Positions 22,798-33,339 of a stretch of DNA of 64,000 nucleotides are shown here, one piece after another; the stretch's first letter is position 1; each line of letters starts with the position of its first letter. The notes beneath the pieces were generated by a model. The model searched no databases, had not been told where the DNA came from, and saw only the letters and a program-made list of their open reading frames with translations. Source of the stretch: Selaginella moellendorffii (taxonomy: Eukaryota; Streptophyta; Lycopodiopsida; Selaginellales; Selaginellaceae); assembly GCF_000143415.4 (NCBI RefSeq), contig NW_003314291.1:1021650-1085649 (forward strand), in the 5' to 3' direction. Made by a program: the position numbers and the translations under genes.

Positions 22798-23640
22798 ATG
22801 GTAAAAGCTTTTGGAAGGTTGGTTGGAGACTTTGGGCTTGAAAGGAAAATCAATATTTTTTGGGACTCTGGTTTACTTTGTGATGCTATTTCTCAAAAGT
22901 TGGTGGATGAATTCAATATTTCTGTGGACAGTAATTCACAGGTTAAGGACTTTAAGTTTATGGTGGAGGATTGTGAGTTGAAAAGGACTCTGACTGTATT
23001 ACCTGTGATTCTCTGTCACGATATAATTTTGGGTTCGCCTTGGATGCATCAACACTGCTTAGAATTAGACACTAGTGGTTCCATAAGCACTTTAACTTTT
23101 GAGATTGATGATACTATATATTGCCTCGGTAATTATAATTTATCGATGTCCAGAAAGTATAAGAAAATAAACTAGCATATATGTACTACTTTTCATCAGG
23201 TATATTATAGCGGGATAATTAATGGCCATAAAATCAGGATTGAATTAGATAATGGTTGTGAAATGTGTGCTATATCATTTGAACTTATCAAGAAACTTGG
23301 GCTTGAAGTAGTTCCTGATGAAAAGTATTTTGCAAAAAGGCTAGTTGCAAATGATCAGACAAAAGATGGTTATGGAGTTGAGAATTTATGTTATCACTTG
23401 GCAAACTTTTCAGAAAGTAGAAATTTTCTTGCTATAAAAGATCCTAGAGAGACCCTATTTCTTGGGATGGACTGGCTTCATAAGCACTCAGCAATAATTG
23501 ACTACAGGAATCACGTTGTTACTTTTAAATCTAATGAATTAGATTGCTGGTATAGATTTCAATACCCATCTGGTACATATGAAATAAGTAAACATAAATT
23601 TACTGAAGAGATGAGTAGTTTATGTTGGTGCTCATTTTAA
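22798..23640 (+). CDS. Protein with two tandem retropepsin-like (gag-type aspartic protease) domains
   Basis: Two frames in the same phase are separated by a single TAG at 23173. A 54 bp GT-AG intron (23157-23210: GTATAAG...TATTATAG) would remove it and keep frame, giving about 262 residues. Domain 1 has INIFWDSGLLCDAISQKLV, with the catalytic Asp-Ser-Gly in place, and later DIILGSPWMHQHCLELD. Domain 2 has RIELDNGCEMCAISFELI, where the catalytic Gly-X-Gly motif has become Asp-Asn-Gly, and LFLGMDWLHKHSAIIDYRNH. Both match the retropepsin fold order (DTG loop, then hydrophobic ILG/FLG.DWL strand). No gag, reverse transcriptase or integrase is seen beside it. It could be a domesticated retroelement gene or two adjoining relics. 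Confidence 0.5.
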
Positions 23641-23759
23641 TAAATACTTATTTGCTAATTTATGAGCTTGAAAAAATCTTTATAAATTTGATCTTGGATA
23701 AGTTTTGGATTGATTTTGTTTCTCGCATTCTTTACAAAGAGAGCAGAGGCTGGTGTGGT

Positions 23760-25860
23760 AAGCCAGAAACAACATTCTCACCCATGCCATTCACTCTTCT
23801 AGAAGAGCTAAATTGATTGATTCAAAAATAATCTTATGCCAAAGCTATAAATATATTTGATTTTTCAACAATAACATGATAATGGTATTTTTACACTTTT
23901 ATAGTTCCTTTTACATCAATTGAGACATATGAACTTGTTTTCCCTATAAATCTTTACAATTGTGTTTTCGATCTTAATGCTGGCATATATCATCATTACT
24001 AGTAAAAAGAAATAAAAGCTCACTATTTGCCAAAAGCTCATACTCAAACTATTGATTACATTAGCCAAAAGAAATTATTAGATTTCTAAACAATAGAACA
24101 TTAGAAAACATAAATGTACACAGTTTTTAGATATCCAAAGTCACTTCTTTATTAAAATTTTAATGCCCTTGCTTTGAGCTGCTTAAAAAAGCTTTCATTG
24201 CAACTCCAGTACCAAACCATAATACACTGGTCTGAAGCTTCATTTGCAGAGAAAATTCTTAAAGTTATTTGTAGCATCTTTGTAAGTTAAACTTTAAACT
24301 CTGAATTTGAGATTTTGGCTCGAAACCATAAAACGAAATCAGTATGTAGGCTAGAATTCTTTGTTCTTCATCTTAATTATACTTAAAGTGCCAAACATTT
24401 AAATTAGAATATATAGCTTATAATAATATTCTCAAGAATATTTTAGAATGGTGCTAATCTGATCTTAGCAGCCATGTCTATAGGCAAAGCTTCAATTTTT
24501 TTCCTTTATTAGCTAGTGCTATGAGAGATACCATGAAAATAAAGAACCCCTCAGGTAAGTCAAAGCTTTTGATAGGTCTGCGTAGTCACACTTTAAATAA
24601 GGCAGTGGTGTTCAAATCATCCAATGATCACCACCACATAGGCCCAAAGCTGCTGCACTGCTTGCATATACTTTTGAAAGGCAGCTTTCATCTCCTTATC
24701 TCACCAATCAAAGCACCACTAACTTAAGTTTTTACTGGAGAAGGAAATATCCATCCACTCTCAAGCTTAAAAAACTTTCCATAGAAAGGAGCTCTTTTGT
24801 TATGGGTACATTGCTAGCTTGTCTAGAATGACATGAAATTTACTTGGTGTTTTAAGAAAAGTACATTATAAACATGAAAAACAGAATTAAATTAGATGGT
24901 TAAATACACTAGAACATTCTAATATATTCTAGGCATATCTACAAGAATAAATTTAATTTAGTCATATAGTATTTTTACAAATAAATCAAAGTTGTAACAA
25001 GCTTACAACAAAAAAAACATTCTTGCCTATGCCATTCACTCCTCTGGAAGAGATAAGTTGATTGATTCAAAAACAGTCTTATGCCAAAGTTATATATATC
25101 TAATTTTCTTAATGAGATTGCTATATGAATGATACTTTGGAAAACTAATTTGATTAACATGATAATTACATTTTTACACTCTTATGCTCAGTTGAGACAT
25201 ATGATACTTTATAAAGCTCTGAAGTCCAATGTCACCAACTTTGGCAACTATATCAGAACTTAAAATATATTTGTTTTTTTATAATATTTCTATTAATTAT
25301 CAATCTTGAGAGAATTTTAAATCTATACAAACTCTTTTACCCTCTAAAGCAATTTACACTTGTGTTTTCCATCTAAAGGTTGTCTGAAACCATAACAGAG
25401 GCACAAACCATCATTACTAGTAAAACGAAATAAATTTCATCATATAAGTGCTCTTGCAATGTTCTTTTTCTCATACACTAATTAATATAATATCAGACTA
25501 TTTATTACAATACCCAGGAAAAGCTACTAGGTTTTGAAGCAATAGAATAAAAGTCACCTCTGTATTGAATTCTTAATACCCTTGCTTTGAGCTGTTTAAT
25601 AAAGCTTTCACTGCAACTTCAATACCAAGCTATCATACATTGGTCTGAAACTTCATTTGTCAAGAAACTTTTTAAAATTATTTATGGCATTAATTACATC
25701 TTTGTAAGTGAAAGTTCTGTGTTTGGAGATTTTAGCTCTAACCATAAAATAAAATTAGTATATAGCTTACAAAACAATATGAACTTAAATTCTTTATTCT
25801 TCATTCAAAAAAACATGTGAAATCTAGAAATATATAAATTATAGTTTTAATTACCAAATC
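23760..25860. repeat. Diverged long direct repeat (23,760-24,420 and 25,010-25,860) and AT-rich spacer
   Basis: Both arms carry, in order: ATGCCATTCACTC.TCT.GAAGAG, TTGATTGATTCAAAAA, CATCATTACTAGTAAAA, CCCTTGCTTTGAGCTG, CTGGTCTGAAGCTTCATTTG (second arm TTGGTCTGAAACTTCATTTG) and ATCTTTGTAAGT. They are about 1.25 kb apart. They could be LTRs of a decayed element or a tandem duplication. 23,641-23,760 and 25,860-25,970 are AT-rich; no gene is supported. Confidence 0.6.
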
Positions 25861-25969
25861 ACTCCTATACCACAAATGATACTATAGCTTGTTAAAGAAA
25901 TGACAAACATGATAAAGAGGTTTATATATAATTTATAAAAGAATAAAAATAATACTAGAAGATAAATAT

Positions 25970-26440
25970 CTTTAAAAAAGCTTTAGAATTTAATGAATGT
26001 ATTTAATTTTTAAACTATTCCTAAAACACAAGTAACATTTTATTTTCATTCAAATTATGGGATTGCATTTAAACAAATTTATATTAATCTATATCACATA
26101 TGCAAAAGTGTAAAGTGACAAATTAAATTATTTGGACATAAACTTGTAGTTTGAAGAAAAATAATAAATTTATTGTGTTTTAACAACATTTTAAAAATCA
26201 AAACTTCTTTGTCCTCACCAAGAAATTTTAGAACAAAGAAATCTTTAAACTTTAGTTTATTAAGCAAACTTTTGAAATATTTTTAATTAACTTTTCAACA
26301 CAAATAAATTAGTGTTTCATCACACATATAATAAATTCTATTTTGTTATCCCAATATTTATAAAAGGAAATTGATATTTTATTTACTTAAAATTTAAAAA
26401 AATTTAATTAATTAAAAAATCTCACCAACTATAAAGTGTA
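25970..26440. repeat. AT-rich foldback repeat, one unit
   Basis: The arms and centre of the palindromic family are present (TTTTTAAACTATTCCTAAAACACAAG; centre AAAGTGACAAATTAAATTATTTG; right arm TTTTTAATTAACTTTTC). The unit borders segmental duplicate B. Confidence 0.65.
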
Positions 26441-27204
26441 AGTAATCTAGATTTGTTGTTTGTATGGAAGGAAGATTGACACACTTATATGTGTGTATGC
26501 GTGAAGCCTACCAAAGTATTATTTTGTGATAAAAGATGGAGGTATGCTTCTGCTTAACAATGTGATGAAGCTAATTTTCTTTCTTTTGCAGACAGTGAAA
26601 TTGAAATATAGAAAATTAATTAAAAGCGTATCAAAAATCTTTACTTTATGATTTTTAGTAAAGGGAGAAATTTTAATACACAAATTACAGTGTGTGTATT
26701 GTAATCTTTATTATATTTGTAATCATCACTTGCCTCACTATGTGGTTAGCTAAAATTGTAAAGTGGGAATAAGTTTAAAACATAAATATTTATTTTTTTA
26801 TTTTTTTGTTATTTCGTCATAAATGTTTTTTATGTGTGGCAAGCAAAGTAAACTTAACAATAGCATTTGACAAAAAAAAGGGAGAGAAGAGGAAAATGTC
26901 AAAGTATGAGTGTCTTGGGATCACTGAATCTCAGTAATATATCAAAACAAATAAAAAACAAAAGTTTAAATTAGACAAAATAACTCTATTATTTATTTTG
27001 CATTTTCAATATATCTTTTACACTAAAAATACAAACATAATAAACAAATTACTTTACTTTTTGTTCTTTATTTTTTCATTTCCACCAACATTTTATTCAC
27101 CCTATAGAAAGTAAAAGAAGTAATTTAATTTATTTGCCTTTAGAGAAAGCTTTTTAACTAATGTTTAAATTGCCCGTTGATGCATTACGACACGTGTCGC
27201 GCCA

Positions 27205-27548
27205 ATTTCCACATCTACCATGTCCGTGCGTCACACCCTCTACTTCCACGGTACACGCCTCCCAATGGCTATACCGCCGGCCTCGAGTACTGCGACGCCG
27301 AGGTCGCCCATGGCGGCATTTACCTCGGGCCCAGCGCCCAAGCTCGCAGCTACGTGCGACACATCCGCAGCGCCATTGTATCCATAGCTGGGCACTCGCT
27401 CGATCGAGAAAGAGCTAAATCTCTCGCAGCTAATCGCCCGGGCCTAGGGCTCCGGGCGTACAACTCCGCCGAGACGTGGTTGATAACGAGCTGGGAGTCG
27501 CCATAGACGCGGAGGATGGTGGGAGGCGGTGTGGAGGCCGGCGACGAG
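27205..27548. pseudogene. RNase H-like fragment, copy B, with an inverted inner segment
   Basis: 27205-27345 runs like copy A on the plus strand (CTCGAGTACTGCGACGCC, GGCGGCATTTACCTCG). About 27,350-27,545 is the reverse complement of copy A 14,750-14,913, so that on the minus strand it reads ILRVYGDSQLVINHVSAE. That version keeps a more family-like INHV after the catalytic Asp than copy A does. The inversion breaks the gene. Confidence 0.7.
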
Positions 27549-27708
27549 CGCCCGGTTCGATGATGGCGCTCTTCTGCCGCACCGGTGGCACTCGCGTGTT
27601 TTGATTCGACTCTTGCTAGGAATGTAGCTGTCGGCAGCGCCTTGGATCGCGGAGCTCGGAATCGCCAGTTCTTGGTGGTGCCGGGGCGGATTCCATCGGA
27701 TTTGCCAG

Positions 27709-28868
27709 GAAATCTGTGAGCAGGGTCTATGTCTTGGACGTCCATCCGCTCTGCTACTGCGGGAGCAAGCCGGATTCCAGCGAGTTTTTGTGGTGGATGA
27801 GAGCGTTTCTTCGCAGGATTGTGCTTGACGATCCAGTGATTGCTGTAAGTCTCGTTTTGTTGTTGCTGGATTGGATGAAATGCGATTGTGCAGCGCAGGT
27901 TTTCGATGGCGAATTTGGGAATGACTATAGGAGAAAACTTCTTCCTTCTTACAAGGCTGGAAGGAGGAAATTCAAGCCTCTAGATCCGAGCTTCAAATGG
28001 ACAAGAGGCATAGTCCTTTCGGTAGACATACATGTTGAGGCTTTGCTTCTCGCTTTTCTGTGTAGTCCTTTTGGCAGAGATGAGTTTCTCTCGTTTCCAA
28101 TGCTTTCTTCGACAGTGTAACATACCTGTAAGTCTTCGATCTTTCATTCTTCCTTTTTCCATGGCTAAAACTCGAAGTTCCTTGCTGACAGGTTGTGAAA
28201 GCTGATAATGCTGAAGCGGACGACGTCGTTGCGACACTAGCTCGGCAAGTTAACGACAGGAGTTTGAAAGCAGTCATTGCATCCCGGGATAAAGATTTCA
28301 AGCAGCTCGTTTCGGAAAACGTTGAGCTGCTGATTCCATTTGCGGATCTACGAAGGTGGTCATTTTACACTGTCAAGGATGACGTTGAACAACACAAATG
28401 CGAGCCTGGGATTGAATTGGGACATCGTAAGTATCCAGTTTCGTAAGTTTGGCTGATTATTCCTTCTTGTTTTTTTTTTCTTTCCAAGGATGCTTGCTAG
28501 GCGACGCTGCTGATGGTGTTCCCGGTGTGCCTGGTTTTGGACGGAAAACATCTCTGAAGCTTATGAGGAAGCACGGTTCGCTAGAAAATCTATTAAGTGC
28601 AGCGGCAATTCGGACTGTTGGGAAGCCATACATACAAGATGCTCTCAAGGAGCATTCCGTGTTGCTTGAGAAAAACTTGAAAGTTTTGTCCTTGCGCAGG
28701 TAACTGGCTATTCTTTTCTAGCATCCAGGTGATTTTCTTATTTCTTTTTCTTGCAGAGATATTAACGTAGAGCTACCAGTTGAGTGGTGCTTGTCGAGGG
28801 ATAAGTCAAGCGATCTTGCTGCATTCGAATGGCTGGAGAAGGAACTTGAAACGTTGCAGGTTTTTTAG
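27709..28868 (+). pseudogene. PolI/FEN-type 5'-3' exonuclease, copy B
   Basis: Exon-like blocks: 27709-27844 (VSRVYVLDVHPLCY...DPVIA), 27899 onward (VFDGEFGNDYRRKLLPSYKA), 28195-28427 (AEADDVVATLARQV, SRDKDFKQLVSENVELLIPF), 28491-28701 (GDAADGVPGVPGFGRKT, AAAIRTVGKPYIQDALKEHS) and 28759-28868 (DINVELPVEWCLSRDKSS...LEKELETLQVF stop). It is more complete than copy A and lacks A's frameshift. However, an extra segment at about 28,010-28,080, bordered by TAGTCCTTTYGGYAGA, shifts the second block out of frame. The transit-peptide end is not recognisable. All family metal-ligand Asp/Glu residues are present. It is either a recent pseudogene or a gene whose insert is spliced in a way I could not find. 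Confidence 0.7.
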
Positions 28869-29028
28869 CAGCAGTGAACTGGTCAGGCTCGAGGTATGAA
28901 AAATATGAGCTCGCTTTATCATTTCCTACTAATAATCTGTCCTTGATGGAAACAAAGGTTGGTCCACTTTCGCAGAAACCTCGGTGTCTTTCAAATGAGG
29001 ATGCTCTTGCAGTATCCAGGAGAATGCA

Positions 29029-29930
29029 ATGAAACTAGCCATTGGCATTGTTGTTGGTGCTCTCAAGGTATGTAGAAGCACGAGAGATCTACAACTAGGC
29101 AGGAGAATTCACAGGGATGTTTCCGAGACAGGTGACTTCTCAAACATTATCATCGCCAACATCCAGCTCGATCTGTATGCAAAATGCAGAAGCATGGCGC
29201 ATTTGACAGCATGCCGCATCGCGATGTGGTCTCCTGGAATTCGATCATACAGGGCTATGCACAGGTAAATGGCTCTACAGTTGTTTGCTGGGATGGAAGA
29301 CGAAGGGTACAAACCGGATCTACAGTTGTTTGCTGGGATGGAAGACGAAGGGTACAAACCGGATCGAGTATCAGTTCTTGGTGCTCTCAAGGCTTGTTCA
29401 GCTCTTGATTCCCACGAGCAAAGCTGCAGTTAGACTCCAGTGCCAGAACGGTTCTCGACGTCACTGCCGCTTTCATCGTCCAAGAACTCTTCTTCCTTTT
29501 GCTTAATGTAGCGGTCGTCCCAGAGGTTGCAGGTGCACATTTGTATCTTATGCCACAGAAGAAAACGCAGAAAAAATCAAGAGCTTGATAGAGAGGATTC
29601 CGGGCAGGCTTTTGGTATGCTTAGGGAGATTCACGGGAAAGCAGCAAAGCTTGGCTTAGGTTCGGATCTCTTCGTCGCGAACGATCTTTACGCAAAATGT
29701 GGGAGCTTGACAGAGGCTCGTCCAGTTTTCGAAGGAATGAGCCATCGTAATGTGGTGACACGGAACTGCATGATTCTCGGGTATGCCAGCAGCGGCGAGT
29801 GGTGAAGCTCTCGATATCTATGATCGAATGCGTCGTGGAGCGGCTCCACCGGATGCTTTAACTTTCATCGCTGCGCTGAAAGCTTGTTGCCGTCTCGCGA
29901 ACGAGGAACTTGGGACAGTTGTTCATGGTG
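29029..29930 (+). pseudogene. PPR gene fragments, copy B
   Basis: Same PPR units as copy A (LQLGRRIHRDVSETGDF, PHRDVVSWNSIIQGYAQ), with loss of codons around CRSMAHLTA. A 49-51 bp segment (GGATCTACAGTTGTTTGCTG...) is duplicated at 29,270-29,370. A second cluster at 29,600-29,925 is better preserved than in A (HGKAAKLGLGSDLFVANDLY, CGSLTEARPVFEGMSHRNVV) but frameshifts at SSGEW. Confidence 0.8.
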
Positions 29931-30165
29931 AAGAAGTGATACGAAGCTTAAGAAGTGCATAGGTGGCAAGAAAATCCACTTCTCCAGTGTCGTCGCAGCT
30001 TTGGGACGACTGTGAGGCGCCATTGCCAAGGATTGGCAAGAGCATAGCTCGCAAAAACCATAGGCTATAATTTTTTAGTTCATAGAGTGTCAATTGCCAA
30101 TAAAACAGTTGGTTTAGTGCATGATGGGATAAGTAATTGAATGAATAAAGCAATGGGAAGAAGGA

Positions 30166-30665
30166 CTATCCGTACACTTTAGCGCCTCGTGCAATAGCAT
30201 CCTGGATCCTTGCATTGATTGCGCCCTGGGTCTCCTTCCAACACCACCGGGCTTTACGCCAATCTGGTTTGACCTCCAATCTGTAGATTCAAGCACCTCA
30301 CCATCCTTCGACACCTAGAACAAGAAGAAACACGAGTTCATGTTTTCAATCCTCTTGTGCCCAACTGAAAAGCATAAGTTCAAGTGTGCTCTTGGTGTAA
30401 ACGAACGGATCAATGACATTACCTTCTGCACATTGGAAAACATATACTGGTTCCTCTCAGCATCCTCGGCATCATCAAGTATTACTGCAGTGCAATGCAC
30501 GCCCTCTTCATCTGCGGGGTAAAATCTCCCCCCAGTCATGGTAAATCCATCGCCAAAATCCTTGGGACTCATGATCAGCGGGAAATAATCCCTCTCTGTG
30601 ACCGGATCATGGACCATACTCTCCCCAAATGTGAAATCCACCACGTATTCCTGGCCCATCCGCAC
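30166..30665 (-). pseudogene. Small conserved gene, broken copy B
   Basis: Nearly identical to 17281-17811. The first about 13 codons, including the ATG, are deleted (sequence now runs CCCATCCGCACAGCCTTGC), and one C is missing in the last exon (GACCTCCAATCTG against GACCTCCCAATCTG in A), which shifts the frame in the TDWEVKPDW segment. Confidence 0.85.
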
Positions 30666-30780
30666 AGCCTTGCTCGCTTTACGATAAAATGTTAAGAACC
30701 CTAAAACCTCAAAATCAAAGTTTTAGGATCAAGCTTGTGGAACGCGATGGTTTATGCATATGCCCATTTCTGGTACTAAG

Positions 30781-31015
30781 AACAAACTTTTGCTCGTTCT
30801 TACCTTCGCTTTGCACAGATTGATGGCCAGCCGGTGGCGAACAGGTTTCTCGTAGAACTTACATTTTGGGTTTGCAAAGCCGACCGAGAGTGGCTGGACG
30901 CTTGGTTTTTTTTTTAGCAAAGGGCCACGGTCCGGCGGAGAAGCTCTCGTAGGAATAAGGGATGGCAAGGAGAAATTTGGTGGGCTTGCTCTTTCAGTTT
31001 GTTTCCCGAGTGTTT
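30781..31015 (+). pseudogene. Debris of the RopGAP end and ACBP-like gene start, copy B
   Basis: Matches 10,543-11,040 with several deletions: TTGCTCGTTCTTACC, GAGAGTGGCTGGACGCTTG, AGCAAAGGGCCA, then GGTCCGGCGGAGAAGCTCTC, AAGGAGAAATTTGGTGGG and GTTTCCCGAGTG in original order. No open frame survives. Confidence 0.75.
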
Positions 31016-31127
31016 ATGTAGAATATATGCTCTAGAATAGCATCTAAACATATAGTTATGTACGAGAAAATCATGAGCTGGTATTTCATGCTGACTTTTT
31101 CACATTAAATGTGGTAATCCCCAAGTC

Positions 31128-32000
31128 ATAAGAGCATTGCATCGACTCTGGAGAGACACCGAAAACACTGGCACTGATACACGAGAAAAAAAAAAAAAAA
31201 ACAAAACAGCATAAGTAAACAGCTAAAACAAACGCCAGGAACGAACCTTGCACTGGGAACTCTTTGGGGGATCTCGATCTCAAACTCCACTGGCAAGCCG
31301 AGAAAGCCATTGAACTTGTCAAATGTGACGGTTGTTACATGCCGGACGTTGGTAGGCCAGCCAATATCCATGGACGCAACCTCCTCTTCGGAAGCCTTGC
31401 ATGTTAGCAAGGATCTTCTCAGCGTGTCCAGCACCAGAGCCAACATAGAGAGCTCTTCCCTGTTAGCTTCCTCTTCGCCTTCTCCACCTGCGAGCCGCTC
31501 GCTGCAGAGCCTCATCGTCTCCCGACGCATCACCAGATCTTCAAACTCCAGCGACAAATGCATGCCGTTAGTGGCCGCTCTTGCTGTGGTGTGAGTAGCG
31601 GGAAGATTGACCGGCGAAGAAGAAACTACACCCGAGTCTGACCGGGACCCTTCTTCCGAATCGGTGGTGTTGTGATCCTACACAAAGAGCGGTGGCGAGA
31701 GACCCGAAATGCTGTAAGCATTGGACTCCAAGATATCTGGAGAGAAATGCTGGTGCGTGAGTAAATCCACTATTGTTATTGGCAACGAAAGATTGGTAGC
31801 CTTCTCTCCTTTTGACTCTTCGTCAGCCTGTTCCTTCTTGAGATTTTGGCGATTTCTTTGTGCTACTAGTACCAGCCTCATGTTGCTCTTCTTCTTAGTA
31901 GGTCTACAATCATTGTGCATCGAAAAAGGCTGCTACTTCTGTAAGACAAAACAAGGAGACGAGATTTAGAACAATGAACTATATATCAAAAAGAAAAGCA
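31128..32000 (-). pseudogene. RopGAP first-exon fragment, inverted genomic copy
   Basis: Reverse-strand copy of about 8,655-9,524. It includes leader intron end, exon 1, the first coding intron and the start of exon 2, so it arose from genomic DNA and not from mRNA. It opens like the parent (RPTKKKSNMRLVLVAQRNRQ) and keeps the CRIB segment (MDIGWPTNVRHVTTVTFDKF). A serine codon TCG has become TAG at 31678-31680. The RhoGAP domain is missing. Confidence 0.9.
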
Positions 32001-32029
32001 TGAACAAATAAACAATAATTTAAGGAACA

Positions 32030-33339
32030 AATAATCTTAATTTAAGGATCTTGCCAAAATTTATTGTATATAAATATTTTTTGTGGATATTAAAACAACA
32101 AAAATAATGTAGTGAGATGATGATCCATCCGAGAAAATTAATTAGGAAAATTTCAAAAGCTTGTTTAGTAAACTAAAGTATGAAATTTTTTTTACTCTAT
32201 AAATTTTTAATGAAGATGAATTTTTTTTTAATTTCTTAAGTATTTTAAAATATAACTAACATCTTATTTTCGTTCAAACTACAACTTTAAGTCTACACAA
32301 GTTTATCTTGATCTCTATCACATATACAAAAACATTTAGTAACAATTAAGTTATTTAAATGCAAACTTATAGTTTGAAAAAAAGAAAAGATGTTGGTTGT
32401 GTTTTAGAAACATTTTAAAAATTAAAGCTTTTTATCTTCACCAAGAAATCTTAAAGCAAAAAATTTTTAAACTTTAATTCATCAAAAAAACTTTTGAAAT
32501 ATTTCTAATTAAATTTTTCATAAAAATAAATTATTATCTTACCACATATAAAAGGGATATTATTTTCTTGTCTCAATATATATAAAAGAAAATTGATCTC
32601 TACTTAAATTAAAATATCTTACCAAATGGTTAAAATTTTATAAAGTGTATATTAATTCATTTTGTGATTATTAGAACAAAAAAAATAATATACTTTATAT
32701 GTGTAATGAGATGGTGATTTAGCTGTCTAAGAGAATTAATTAGGAAAATTTTAAAAGTATTTTTGTAAACTAATTTTTAAAGATTTTTTTACTCTATAAA
32801 TTTTTTGTGAAAATGGAGAAGCTTTAATTTTTAAAGTATTTCTAAAACACAACTAACATTTTATTTTTATTTAAACTAGAAATTTGAGGCCACACAGGTT
32901 TATTTTGGTATCTATTATATATGCAAAAACATATAGTGAACAATTAAGTTATTTGAATGCAAAGTTATAGTTTGAAAAAAAAAAGATATTGGTTATATTT
33001 TGACAATATTTTAAAAATTAAAGCTTTTTTTTCCTCACCAAAAAATCTTAAAGCAAAGAAATTTTTAAACTTTAATTCGTTAAATAAACTTTCAAAATAT
33101 TTCTCATTAACTATCTTACACAGATAAATTACTATCTCACCAAACATATAGAAGATGTTATTTTATTGTTCCAATATTTATGAAAATAAATTGATTTTTT
33201 TGTATTTAAATTTGCCAAAAAATTTTAATCTAATTAAAAGAACTTAAGAAATGGTTAAAATTTTATAAAGTGTATATGAATTCTTTTTATAGATATTAGG
33301 ATAACAAAAATAATATACTTTATATGTGTAGTAAGATTA
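32030..33339. repeat. AT-rich foldback repeats, two units
   Basis: Units at about 32,060-32,580 and 32,630-33,339 with the family's arms and centre (AAAACATATAGTGAACAATTAAG). The second is interrupted by a solo LTR at 33340. No gene. Confidence 0.65.

Larger units (their letters stand above)
26670..31128. repeat. Segmental duplication copy B
   Basis: Direct copy of 13,540-18,264. It lacks the TRIM. It ends at CCCCAAGTCATA, where a reversed RopGAP fragment joins with a short shared TCA. The RNase H part is internally inverted, and the ACBP-like debris is in original orientation. 26,670-27,180 is repeat leader without a gene. Confidence 0.85.

Noticed and set aside
23157-23199. 43 bp intron using the stronger TTTTCATCAG acceptor in the retropepsin gene
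   Set aside because: It would shift the frame and hit a stop at once; the 54 bp alternative ending TATTATAG keeps frame.
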